A DNA stretch of 64,000 bases, taken from Nannocystis pusilla. GTDB taxonomy: Bacteria; Myxococcota_A; Polyangia; Nannocystales; Nannocystaceae. The stretch spans positions 62,001-126,000 of the forward strand of contig NZ_JAIRAU010000056.1 in the NCBI RefSeq assembly GCF_020073745.1, read 5' to 3'. Numbering within the stretch: position 1 is the first letter of the stretch; every line of letters starts with the position of its first letter. Both the position numbers and the translations under genes were made by a program. Positions 43,604 to 50,887 of this stretch are shown piece after piece. The notes under the pieces were generated by a model that saw only the letters and a list, made by a program, of their open reading frames with translations, did no database searches and was not told where the DNA came from.

Positions 43604-44937
43604 GCGGCCCCCCGATCGACCTGGGCGAGGGTGACGGCGCTGGCGCGATCTTCGAGCGAGGCGAGGCAGGTGTGGTCCGACATGACGTTCCAGCTGCGGG
43701 CGAGGCCGTGGGTGCGCTCCCAGAACAGGCTGGGCTCGGTGTACGCGGCCACGCGGATGTCGCTGCCGGCGATCGTGCCGGCGTAGACGGGGGCGCCCCA
43801 CGGCAGCCGCTCGCGCTCCGCGAATTCGCGCCCGCGCGCCCACTCGTGCACGCGCGCGAGCGGGACCTGGTGAGCGGCGCTGTACTGATTGGCGCTCAGC
43901 GAGTGATAGACGGACTCGTGGCTGGTGGAGACGTAGAGCTCCTTGAAGCAGACCTCGCGCACGCCGCGGGCGGCGGCCCATTGCACGTAGGCGTCGATGT
44001 CGGCGACCGACTCGACGCCGCCGCGCTGGAGCACGCAGATCAGGCGGGTGCGCAGGGATGAATCGGCGGCGACCTCGAGGACGCGCTCGGTGTGGGTGGC
44101 GAGGTTCATGCGCGCGGCGTTGACGGCCTCGTCCCAGTGATGGCGCGAGACGGCCAGGACGCCGAGGCCCGCGGCCGCGAGGTCGGCGATCCAGGTCCGA
44201 CGCTCGGCGAGCGACTCGCCGGCCAGGCGCACGCCGTTGGTGATCAGCACGACCTTGGCGAATTGCTCGCGGCAGGCGGTGACGAGCGCGAGGAGGCGGT
44301 CGCGCGCGAGCAGGGTCGGCTCGCCGCCGCCGGTGATCACGGCCCGACCTGCGCCGCGCCGGCGGGCGGCGCGGAGCCACCGGGTGGCGAGCTCGAGGTC
44401 GACGCGACCGCTGGTCTGCTCGGCCGAGACGGAGGCGTCGGAGAAGCAGAAGGCGCAGGCGGCCTGACAACCCTTCGCCACGGGGAGGAAGGAGATCGAT
44501 CGCGGGACGAGCTCCTCGTAGGCGGTGAATCGGGCGGCGTGCAGGGCGAGCGCGCGGGCGGTGGCGTCCTCGACGGTGATCGCGGCGCCGAGCTGGCCGT
44601 CGCCGTCGATGGCGAAGATCCGCCGCACCGGCAGGTCGCCGGACGGCCACACGCGGCCGAGGCCGTTGCGCTCGTTGACGCGGAGCTGGGCGGCAGGCAG
44701 CCGCGCCTCGAGGGCGACGAGCGCGTCGCCGGGCAGGGCGAGCCGCGCGAGCAGTCCCCTGGCCTTGCGGACGCCGATCGCCAGCTCGTCGGCCGCGAGC
44801 ACGTGCACGACGTCGGGGTAGGTGCTCTCGGGGATCAGCGACTTGCGGTAGCGACGCTGGTACTTGTCGAAGCCGCGCGCGAAATTGCTGAGCGTGACGA
44901 CGTGATAGACCGTCGCGCCGGAGATGACGCTGTCCAT
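43600..44937 (-). CDS. Radical SAM protein with N-terminal extension
   Basis: A 445-aa protein. A 150-residue N-terminal domain of unknown type precedes the radical SAM core, whose motif C-Q-A-A-C-A-F-C has Cys at 157, 161 and 164; G-G-G-E-P-T-L follows near 200. No SPASM cysteines are visible at the C-terminus. ATG at 44937 preferred over an in-frame GTG at 44949. Coupled with the PLP enzyme, it resembles two-gene units that modify a small molecule or peptide, but no substrate can be named. It is separated from the transporter gene by 69 bp. Confidence 0.82.
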   Translation of the reverse strand: MDSVISGATVYHVVTLSNFARGFDKYQRRYRKSLIPESTYPDVVHVLAADELAIGVRKARGLLARLALPGDALVALEARLPAAQLRVNERNGLGRVWPSGDLPVRRIFAIDGDGQLGAAITVEDATARALALHAARFTAYEELVPRSISFLPVAKGCQAACAFCFSDASVSAEQTSGRVDLELATRWLRAARRRGAGRAVITGGGEPTLLARDRLLALVTACREQFAKVVLITNGVRLAGESLAERRTWIADLAAAGLGVLAVSRHHWDEAVNAARMNLATHTERVLEVAADSSLRTRLICVLQRGGVESVADIDAYVQWAAARGVREVCFKELYVSTSHESVYHSLSANQYSAAHQVPLARVHEWARGREFAERERLPWGAPVYAGTIAGSDIRVAAYTEPSLFWERTHGLARSWNVMSDHTCLASLEDRASAVTLAQVDRGAA

Positions 44938-45006
44938 GACCGGCGGCACTCTACCACGCGGGACGACGCCGGCCAGTCGCGCACGACGGCACGAAACCGC
45001 CCGCGA

Positions 45007-46428
45007 TCACAGCGAGGCGAGGAACAGACAGCCGGCGATCCACAGGCCGCCGGCGAGCATCCACAGCGTGCAATAGCCGATGATGTCGCGCGCGCGCACG
45101 CCGGTGATCGCCAGCAGCGGGACGGCCCAGAACGGCTGGAGCATGTTGGTCCACTGATCGCCGTAGGCGATGGCGAGCAGGGCGTGGGTCGGATCGACGC
45201 CCCGCTCGAGCGCGGCGCTCATGACGATCGGGCCCTGCACGGCCCACTGCCCGCCGCCGGAGGGGACGAAGAGGTTGAGGACGCCGGCGGAGACGAAGGT
45301 CAAGGTCGTGAACGCGCGCGGGTCGGCGGCCGCGAACACGCCGGCGAGCGCGGCGGCGAGGCCGGTGCCCTTCATGACGCCCATGATCCCGCCGTACAGC
45401 GGGAACAGCAGGAGGATGCCGGCGCAGGCGCGGGCGCCCGCGTCGCAGGCGCGCACGAGCGCGTCGGGGCGGCCGTGGAGGACCAGCGCGAGGACCCACA
45501 GGGCGAGGTTGATGGCGTTGAGGTCGACGCCGCCGCTGCCCTCGAGGGCGAACACGAGGGCGGCGGCGGCCGGCGCGGCCAGGGCCCACACGACCAGCGG
45601 CGAGCGCTCGATGCGGTCGAGGGCGCCCTCGGGGGGCAAGGCGGAAGGGACATGTTCCTCGGGACCTGTCTCGGAGGACGTGTCCGAAGGGGACGGTGAC
45701 CCGCCGCCCGGCGCCGGCTGGGGATCGGGGTCGGCGCCCTCGGCCGGGGTGAGGGCCATGAACACGAGCGGGGCCAGCAGCCACAGGCCGACGGTGACGA
45801 CCAGGTTGAGGCCGCCGAACAGGCTGTGGCCGAGGGCGATCGGGCCGACGCGGGCGGCGAGGTCGGGGCCGAGGACCTCGGTGAGGTCGGCGAGGGTGGT
45901 GGCCTTGAGCGGGGCGGTGCCGGACAGGCCGCCGTGCCACACCATCATGCCGGCGTAGCCGGCGGCGCACAGCAGCGGGTAGTGCAGGGCGAACTTGCGG
46001 CGCCGGGCCTCGTCTCCGGCTGTCCTTGCGAACATGGCCCCGCAGACAAGTCCCAAGGACCAGTTGAGAAGGCAGAGGGTGCATGAGACGAACGCGACCA
46101 GGCCGACCAGCGCGCGCGGGCCGGAGGCGAGGCGGGCCAGCGCGTGCAGGCCGCGGCGCACCGGCGGGGCGGCGGCGAGGGCTGTCCCGAGGGTCAGCAT
46201 GAGGCTCATCTGCCCGGCGAAGGCCAGCAGCGACCACAGGCCGCCCGGGGCGCTCCACATGCGCACGACGTTCACGAGGTCGGAGGGCCCGCCCCCGAGA
46301 GCGAGCGCGCCGGCCACGAGGGTGACGACGGTCATGGCGACCGCGACGACGAACGGGTCCGGCGTGAAGCGACCGAAGCCACGACGCACGGCCAGCCCGA
46401 GGCGGACGAGAGGCGGGAGGCGAGGCAC
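45007..46428 (-). CDS. Short-chain fatty acid transporter, AtoE family
   Basis: A 473-aa membrane protein with about 11 helices and AtoE landmarks: R-F-T-P-D-P-F at the N-terminus, L-N-W-S-L-G-L-V near helix 3, W-H-G-G-L-S-G-T-A-P-L and the C-terminal F-V-P-S-G-G-G-Q-W-A-V-Q-G-P-I-V. It should import short-chain fatty acids such as acetoacetate or butyrate. GTG at 46428 chosen for its position at the first conserved residues and a TAACAT element 8 nt upstream. One cytoplasmic loop (45640-45695) and one conserved helix (46022-46063) are written in 14-bp repeat units. Confidence 0.9.
   Translation of the reverse strand: MPRLPPLVRLGLAVRRGFGRFTPDPFVVAVAMTVVTLVAGALALGGGPSDLVNVVRMWSAPGGLWSLLAFAGQMSLMLTLGTALAAAPPVRRGLHALARLASGPRALVGLVAFVSCTLCLLNWSLGLVCGAMFARTAGDEARRRKFALHYPLLCAAGYAGMMVWHGGLSGTAPLKATTLADLTEVLGPDLAARVGPIALGHSLFGGLNLVVTVGLWLLAPLVFMALTPAEGADPDPQPAPGGGSPSPSDTSSETGPEEHVPSALPPEGALDRIERSPLVVWALAAPAAAALVFALEGSGGVDLNAINLALWVLALVLHGRPDALVRACDAGARACAGILLLFPLYGGIMGVMKGTGLAAALAGVFAAADPRAFTTLTFVSAGVLNLFVPSGGGQWAVQGPIVMSAALERGVDPTHALLAIAYGDQWTNMLQPFWAVPLLAITGVRARDIIGYCTLWMLAGGLWIAGCLFLASL
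45640..45695. repeat. 14-bp periodic repeat, 4 units, in a transporter loop
   Basis: Unit ends at 45653, 45667, 45681 and 45695. They encode a hydrophilic S/T/E/P-rich loop (S-E-T-G-P-E-E-H-V-P) of the AtoE-like transporter that is probably not essential to the fold. Confidence 0.88.
46022..46063. repeat. 14-bp periodic repeat, 3 units, over a conserved membrane helix
   Basis: Unit ends at 46035, 46049 and 46063. They encode the conserved N-W-S-L-G-L-V-x-G-A-M-F-A-R region of AtoE with codons such as GGA, CTT, AGG, ACA, TTG that are rare elsewhere in the gene. Confidence 0.8.
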
Positions 46429-46436
46429 CGCCGACG

Positions 46437-46442
46437 ATGTTA
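46437..46442 (-). promoter_or_regulatory. Candidate -10 of a near-leaderless promoter
   Basis: TAACAT on the minus strand, followed by 8 nt and the GTG at 46428 of the transporter gene. A TATTCT for the divergent plus-strand gene lies at 46503-46508, 9 nt before its ATG. Confidence 0.4.
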
Positions 46443-46517
46443 ACCCTGCACGGCGAATTGTGGGACGGGCATCTGCCCGGTGACCGTGGTTTCGCGGACG
46501 GGTATTCTCGGCCGCGC

Positions 46518-46943
46518 ATGGACGGGCTGCCGTTACCACCTCTGCTGCAGACGCTGCTCGACAGCGGCCGATGGCCCCGCACGGCGAGCGAGGCGCTGCG
46601 CCAGAACTCGGCGCCCCGGGCGAGCCAGGAACGCGTCCGTGCGCTCGCACCGGAGGAGGACGGGCTCTATCTGGCGCCGCCTCCGTTCGCCACGGTCCGC
46701 TCGCTCATGGCCAGGCAACCGTTCTGGAGCGACCCTGAGGCCGATCCACGCGGCATCGATCCGGACCTCGCGCTGGTGCTCGGTGACTTCGGTCTCGGCT
46801 CCGACGCGCCGATCCTGCTCGATTATCGTCTGGACGCGAGGCAACCGCGGGTGCTGCGACTGCGATGGTCGTGGAGCGAGGGGAATCGCTGGATCGTCGC
46901 CGCTCCGGACTTCGCCGGCTTCGCGGCCGCGCTCGGCCTGTAG
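46518..46943 (+). CDS. SMI1/KNR4 (SUKH) family protein
   Basis: A 141-aa soluble protein. L-P-P-L-L-Q-T-L-L-D-S-G-R-W-P at the start, L-A-P-E-E-D-G-L-Y-L, D-L-A-L-V-L-G-D-F-G-L-G-S-D-A-P-I-L-L-D-Y-R and the end W-x-x-A-A-P-D-F-A-G-F-A-A-A-L match the SUKH superfamily. Many members are immunity proteins against contact-dependent nuclease toxins; others are regulators. No toxin gene is next to it, and the EEP nuclease at 5.7 kb is far away. ATG at 46518 matches the family start. Confidence 0.75.
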   Translation: MDGLPLPPLLQTLLDSGRWPRTASEALRQNSAPRASQERVRALAPEEDGLYLAPPPFATVRSLMARQPFWSDPEADPRGIDPDLALVLGDFGLGSDAPILLDYRLDARQPRVLRLRWSWSEGNRWIVAAPDFAGFAAALGL

Positions 46944-46958
46944 CGGCGCGCGCGAGAT

Positions 46959-46972
46959 GTCTCGAGGGACAG
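46959..46972. repeat. 14-bp repeat unit in a convergent gap
   Basis: GTCTCGAGGGACAG between the SUKH gene stop (46943) and the thioesterase stop (47007). Confidence 0.7.
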
Positions 46973-47006
46973 GTCGTGGCGGCGATCAGAAATGGCGTGA
47001 CGCGCA

Positions 47007-47447
47007 TCATCCCGGCGGGACGACGAGCGGCTCGATGCGGGCCCGCAGGTCCGCCGGCAGCTCGACGGGGCGGCGGAAGGTCGGGCGCTGCGGGTCGAGG
47101 TCCATGACGACCGAGACGGTGGCGCCGGTGAGGCGGACCGGCGCGTCGGAGTCGCCGAAGGTGCGCACGCGGTAGGCGAAGCGGATCGACGTGCGGCCGA
47201 GGCCGACGACCCGTTGCTCGACCGCGATCTCGTCGCCGAAGGCGCAGGGGATGGCGAAGTCGGCCTCGGTGTGGACGGCGGGAAACCCGAGCCCGCGGCC
47301 GCGGATCATCTCGGCGTAGGGGAGCTCGAGCACCTCGTCGAACCACGTCTCCATCGCCTCGTGGAAGAAGTGGAAGAAGCGCGGGAAGTAGACGATGCCG
47401 GCGGGGTCGCAGTCGCCGAAGCCGACGTGGACGCGGTGGACGTGCAC
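47007..47447 (-). CDS. Acyl-CoA thioesterase, 4HBT (hot-dog) family
   Basis: A 146-aa protein with G-F-G-D-C-D-P-A-G-I-V-Y-F-P-R-F (catalytic Asp) close to the N-terminus and the hot-dog helix and strands after it, as in YbgC/4-hydroxybenzoyl-CoA thioesterase. It hydrolyses CoA thioesters. The GTG at 47447 is chosen over an ATG at 47471: it fits the family N-terminus and is preceded by TATACC with 7 nt spacing, whereas the ATG would overlap the start codon of the divergent enoyl-CoA hydratase. Confidence 0.85.
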   Translation of the reverse strand: MHVHRVHVGFGDCDPAGIVYFPRFFHFFHEAMETWFDEVLELPYAEMIRGRGLGFPAVHTEADFAIPCAFGDEIAVEQRVVGLGRTSIRFAYRVRTFGDSDAPVRLTGATVSVVMDLDPQRPTFRRPVELPADLRARIEPLVVPPG

Positions 47448-47454
47448 AGGATCG

Positions 47455-47462
47455 GGTATAAG
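47455..47462. promoter_or_regulatory. Overlapping divergent -10 elements
   Basis: On the minus strand TATACC (47460-47455) is 7 nt before the thioesterase GTG; on the plus strand TATAAG (47457-47462) is 7 nt before the hydratase ATG. The two -10 hexamers share TATA, so polymerase can serve only one gene at a time. Confidence 0.5.
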
Positions 47463-47469
47463 CCCGGGC

Positions 47470-48261
47470 ATGCCTCACGTCGAATACCACGCCGAGGGCG
47501 GCGTCGCCCAGCTCACGATCAACGTCCCGCCCGCCAACTGCTACTCGTACGCGATGATGCAGGACCTCGACGCGGCGATCCTGCGCGCCCGCTTCGACGC
47601 CGAGGTGCACGTGATCGTGGTCGTCGGCGCGGGCGAGAAGTTCTTCTGCGCCGGCGCCGACATCCGCATGCTCAAGGGCGCCGACCCGACGTTCAAGTAC
47701 AACTTCTGCCTGCACGCCAACGAGACGATCGCGCGGCTCGAGCAGACGCCCAAGCTGGTGATCGCGGCGCTCAACGGCCACTGCGTCGGCGGCGGCCTCG
47801 AGGTCGCGCTGGCCGCCGACCTGCGGATCGCCCGCCGCGGCGCCGGTCAGTGCGGGCTGCCCGAGGTGGCGCTCGGGGTGCTCCCAGGGACAGGTGGCAC
47901 GCAGCGACTCACGCGCCTGATCGGCAAGTCGGCGGCGATCGAGCTGATGGCCGAGGGCCGGACGATGGACTTCGACGAGGCGCAGCGGCTCGGGATCGTC
48001 AACAAGGTGTTCGACGCGCCGAGCGCCGCCGACTTCGTCGGCCAGGTCCGCGAGTACGCCAAGCGCTTCGTGCCGCCGGGCAAGGCGTCGCTGGCGGTCG
48101 GGCTGCTCAAGCGCGCCTGCCAGACGGGCGGCGAGCTGAGCCTGCTCGACGGGCTGACGCTCGAGCGCGAGCTGCAGCAGCGGCTGTTCCAGAGCAGCGA
48201 CGCGGCCGAGGGGCTGGCGGCGTACGTGGAGAAGCGGCCGCCGCAATTCACCGGGCGCTGA
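47470..48261 (+). CDS. Enoyl-CoA hydratase/isomerase family protein
   Basis: A 263-aa crotonase-fold enzyme. Oxyanion loops F-F-C-A-G-A-D-I-R-M and N-G-H-C-V-G-G-G-L-E-V-A-L are present, and the second catalytic segment L-P-E-V-A-L-G-V-L-P-G-T-G-G-T-Q-R-L has Glu in the first position and a Gly-rich turn, as in hydratases. It would hydrate enoyl-CoA in beta-oxidation, in line with the divergent thioesterase and the neighbouring fatty acid transporter. A single 14-bp repeat unit (47880-47893) lies on its most conserved turn. Confidence 0.88.
   Translation: MPHVEYHAEGGVAQLTINVPPANCYSYAMMQDLDAAILRARFDAEVHVIVVVGAGEKFFCAGADIRMLKGADPTFKYNFCLHANETIARLEQTPKLVIAALNGHCVGGGLEVALAADLRIARRGAGQCGLPEVALGVLPGTGGTQRLTRLIGKSAAIELMAEGRTMDFDEAQRLGIVNKVFDAPSAADFVGQVREYAKRFVPPGKASLAVGLLKRACQTGGELSLLDGLTLERELQQRLFQSSDAAEGLAAYVEKRPPQFTGR
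47880..47893. repeat. 14-bp repeat unit over the P-G-x-G-G-T-Q motif
   Basis: GCTCCCAGGGACAG is directly followed by GTGG. The codons CCA, GGG, ACA, GGT used here contrast with the CCG/GGC/ACG/ACC norm of the gene. Confidence 0.65.
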
Positions 48262-48335
48262 GACCCTCCGCGCGCGCGGGCGCCCTCGTCCGCGCGCGCT
48301 CGTCGATCGCGGAGCGTCGGCGCCTGCACTCACCT

Positions 48336-48349
48336 GGCCGAAGAGCCAT
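48336..48349. repeat. 14-bp repeat unit in a convergent gap
   Basis: GGCCGAAGAGCCAT in the 121-bp gap between the hydratase (48261) and the Fis-type protein (48383); flanked by CCT and GTGG in phase. Confidence 0.6.
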
Positions 48350-48382
48350 GTGGCACGGGCCGGCGGCCGCGACCGCGCGATC

Positions 48383-48583
48383 CTAGGTCTGGGGCTCGTT
48401 GCGAGCGCCGCGCGCCGGCGGCCACTCGATGCCGAGCTTGATGATCCGCCGCTTCAAGGCGTGGCGGGTGATGCCCAGCAGGTCCGCAGCGCCGACGATG
48501 TTGCCGGCGGTGTTGAGCGCCTCGGAGCACAGGCGCCGCTCCGCGGTCTCGAGGTTCAGGTCTTCAAGGATGAGCTGCGGCAA
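48383..48583 (-). CDS. Stand-alone Fis-type (HTH_8) DNA-binding protein
   Basis: A 66-aa protein that is little more than a Fis/NtrC-type helix-turn-helix: A-L-N-T-A-G-N-I-V-G-A-A-D-L-L-G-I-T-R-H-A-L-K-R-R-I-I-K-L-G-I at about 22-52. Starts with TTG at 48583, supported by GAGAGAGG about 4 nt upstream. It lacks the response and AAA+ domains of NtrC-type activators and would act by DNA binding or bending alone. Target unknown. Confidence 0.7.
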   Translation of the reverse strand: MPQLILEDLNLETAERRLCSEALNTAGNIVGAADLLGITRHALKRRIIKLGIEWPPARGARNEPQT

Positions 48584-48668
48584 TTTCCTCTCTCCGGTGT
48601 GTCAGGGCCTATACCACCCCGGCCTTCGCTCTTGGAGATCAAGGTCGCGCACGAGGAGGCGAGGCTCA

Positions 48669-49928
48669 TCACCCGAACGGGGCCTCGATCGAACCGGCCC
48701 GCGGGCCGAATACCTCCGGCTCTCCCTCGGTGATGGCGACGATGTCCTCGAGTCGCACGCCGAGTTCACCAACCAAGTAGACACCTGGCTCGTCGGACAT
48801 GGTCATGCCGGGCGCGAGCAGGTCCCGGTTGCCGCGCACGAGGTACGGGTCTTCGTGGGTCTGCAGCCCGATGCCGTGGCCGAGTCGATGCGTGAAGCGG
48901 CCGTAGTCGTTGCCGTAACCGGCAGCGGCGATCGCGGCGCGCGCCGCGGCGTCGGCGGCCTCGCACGACCGCCCCGGCCGCAGCTCGGCCAGAGCGGCCG
49001 TCTGTGCGCGATGGACCGCCTGCCACGCGCGCGCCTGCGCCGAAGAGACAGGTCCGAAGGGCCATGTCCTCGTGACGTCGGACTGGTAGTCGTGGAGCGC
49101 CCCGCCGGCGTCGACGAGCACCAGCTCGCCGCGAGCGAGCCGCTTCTCGCCGCGGGTGCCGTGGGGGAACGAGGCGTTGGCGCCGAACAGCACCAGCGCC
49201 CACGTGTCCGTGAGGCCAGCCGCGATCTGGGCCGCGTGCACGAGTCCGGCGAGCTCTCCTTCGGACATGCCCTCGGAGACATGCGCGGAAACGGCCCTCA
49301 GCGCGGCCTTGGTCGCCTCGTTGGCGCGCCGCAGGAGCGCGAGTTCGCTCGCGCTCTTGATCGTCCGACAGCCGCGCAGCACCGGCGTGGCCGGAGCGAT
49401 CTCGACCTCGCAGGCCGCGCGCGCGCCGTCGACGATGAAGTGGCGGGTCCAGGGATCGACGCCGAGCTTGCCGCCGCCGACGCCAGTTGCCCGCAGCGCC
49501 TCGGCCAGCCGCTCGTACGGCGATTCGTGCTCCTGCCACAGGTGCTGGGCGAGGTCCTCGCCGGCCCGCTCGCGCAGGGTCCTCGACTCGAAGGCCGGCG
49601 CGATCACGGCCCCCGGTCCGCGCGCGGGCAGCAGGTAGAGCATCGGCCGCTCGCTCCGCCCCCAGCGGATGCCGGTGAAGTAGACGAGCGAATCACCTGG
49701 CTCGAAGAATATGGCGGAAAAGCCATGCTCCTGCATGAGCGCCTGGGCCCGCTCGCGCCGGCGCGCCCGCTCGTCGGGGCCGATCGGGGCGAGGCCGTCG
49801 CACATGCCGGCGAGGGCGGCGAAGCGGTCGTCGCCGGGGGTCACGGGCGGAGCGGCCGGAGCGGAGGAACAACATGACCCAAGAGACAGGGCAGCGAGCG
49901 TGCCGGTGACGAACGCGCGACGGTGCAC
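48669..49928 (-). CDS. M24-family Xaa-Pro aminopeptidase, exported
   Basis: A 419-aa protein with an N-terminal signal/lipobox-like segment (L-S-L-G-S-C-C), a creatinase N-terminal-type domain (about 45-180) and an M24 catalytic domain. The dinuclear metal ligands are seen in Y-Q-S-D-V-T-R-T-W, H-R-L-G-H-G-I-G-L, S-D-E-P-G-V-Y and V-R-L-E-D-I-V. It removes N-terminal residues next to proline from peptides outside the cytoplasm. GTG at 49928 is supported by TACACT 6 nt upstream. 14-bp repeat units are present in the coding sequence at 49038-49065, 49255-49282 and 49699-49726. Confidence 0.88.
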   Translation of the reverse strand: MHRRAFVTGTLAALSLGSCCSSAPAAPPVTPGDDRFAALAGMCDGLAPIGPDERARRRERAQALMQEHGFSAIFFEPGDSLVYFTGIRWGRSERPMLYLLPARGPGAVIAPAFESRTLRERAGEDLAQHLWQEHESPYERLAEALRATGVGGGKLGVDPWTRHFIVDGARAACEVEIAPATPVLRGCRTIKSASELALLRRANEATKAALRAVSAHVSEGMSEGELAGLVHAAQIAAGLTDTWALVLFGANASFPHGTRGEKRLARGELVLVDAGGALHDYQSDVTRTWPFGPVSSAQARAWQAVHRAQTAALAELRPGRSCEAADAAARAAIAAAGYGNDYGRFTHRLGHGIGLQTHEDPYLVRGNRDLLAPGMTMSDEPGVYLVGELGVRLEDIVAITEGEPEVFGPRAGSIEAPFG

Positions 49929-49934
49929 GCGAGG

Positions 49935-49940
49935 AGTGTA
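49935..49940 (-). promoter_or_regulatory. Candidate -10 of a leaderless promoter
   Basis: Minus-strand TACACT, 6 nt before the GTG at 49928. Confidence 0.45.
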
Positions 49941-50185
49941 GCCCCCGGACTGCAGGCGCGCGCGCCGTCGCGGCGGTCTGGAGAGGTTGTCCTCTTCAGA
50001 TCACGCACGGGCCGTACGTTCGCCGTCCCCCTCGCGGACGCTGTGGGCGGCAACACCGCTCTTGTCCCCAAAGGTCGGGGCACAGGTGGCCCCCAGCGCG
50101 AAGCGACAGATGGCGGCACGCCCCCCGCGGCGCCCGCGAGGGGGCCTGAACAGGGGCGCATCGGTCGCTCCGTGCAGGCGTGACG

Positions 50186-50298
50186 GTGTCAGATTCGCGG
50201 GGCGCAGGTGACCCGGCGCGATGCGAAGAGCTGGCGGGACGGGCCTGCGGCGCAGCGAATTCGGTCCGTGCATCTTGTAACAGTGTCACATTCGCGGG
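50186..50298. repeat. Pair of direct repeats in a 548-bp non-coding stretch
   Basis: GTGTCAGATTCGCGGG (50186-50201) and GTGTCACATTCGCGGG (50283-50298) differ by one base. The second copy overlaps an imperfect dyad, TGTAACAGTGTCACA (50276-50290). They lie in the interval 49941-50488 between the M24 gene start and the array at 50489; I see no convincing gene in that interval. Could be binding sites of a regulator or part of a small RNA. Confidence 0.55.
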
Positions 50299-50488
50299 TC
50301 GCCCATAGAGCCGCGGTCACGAGGCGCGTGTCGTGGCTCGCGTTCGACAATCCGATAGCGCCGGCGCGCCGATGCGACTGTGACGAGAGGGGCTATCCAT
50401 TTGCTCAGCAGCGCGCGCTCGCCGGCTGGCGAGATCTCGCATGAGCTCGAGCCGGAGTTCGCCGCGCCGGCGCCACCGGAACGGCGTG

Positions 50489-50530
50489 GCCCTCAGGGCA
50501 TGTCCCCGAGGACATGCGCATTCGGCCAGC
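50489..50530. repeat. 14-bp periodic repeat, 3 units, after the isc operon
   Basis: Unit ends at 50502, 50516 and 50530, 6 bp beyond the stop codon of the ferredoxin gene (50537). A likely 3' boundary of the iron-sulfur operon. Confidence 0.82.
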
Positions 50531-50536
50531 TCGGTG

Positions 50537-50881
50537 TCAAGGTTTGCGGGCCTGCGGGTGCTCGTCGTACCAGGTGCGGATCGACTCCTGGGTGAGCTCG
50601 ACGACGAGGTCGGCGGTGCCGACCTTGACCTGGCAGCCGAGGCGGCTGTAGGGGCGGACGTCGAAGCCCATGTCGAGGCGGTCGCTCTCGGCGTCGGACA
50701 TCTCGGGCAGGGCGGCGAGGCCCTGGCGGACGTAGCAGTGGCACGAGGAGCAGGCGCACACGCCTCCGCAGGCGGAGCCCATCATGATGTCGTGGCGTTC
50801 GGCCAGGTCGAGGAGGGTCTCGCCGGGCTCGGCCTCGACGACCTTGGTGCCATGGGGGCCGATGAAGGTGACGGTCGGCAT
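50537..50881 (-). CDS. fdx: 2Fe-2S ferredoxin of the Isc system
   Basis: A 114-aa adrenodoxin-type ferredoxin. The four cluster ligands fit C-x5-C-x2-C...C at Cys 38, 44, 47 and 83, within G-S-A-C-G-G-V-C-A-C-S-S-C and L-G-C-Q-V. Two additional Cys (42, 49) are near the cluster. It supplies electrons for cluster assembly on IscU. Last gene of the operon, 6 bp after hscA. Confidence 0.93.
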   Translation of the reverse strand: MPTVTFIGPHGTKVVEAEPGETLLDLAERHDIMMGSACGGVCACSSCHCYVRQGLAALPEMSDAESDRLDMGFDVRPYSRLGCQVKVGTADLVVELTQESIRTWYDEHPQARKP

Positions 50882-50887
50882 GCTTGT

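Noticed and set aside
46518..46943. SUKH protein as immunity protein for the nuclease at 5.7 kb
   Set aside because: They are 38 kb apart in unrelated operons; immunity genes normally adjoin their toxin.
47447..47471. ATG at 47471 as the thioesterase start
   Set aside because: It would overlap the start codon of the divergent gene and place the start inside the promoter; the GTG at 47447 fits the family N-terminus and the -10 spacing.
50001..50273. A 90-residue minus-strand reading in the long intergenic stretch
   Set aside because: No promoter or ribosome site, Arg/Ala/Pro-rich composition, and it runs through the direct-repeat region. Not convincing as a gene.
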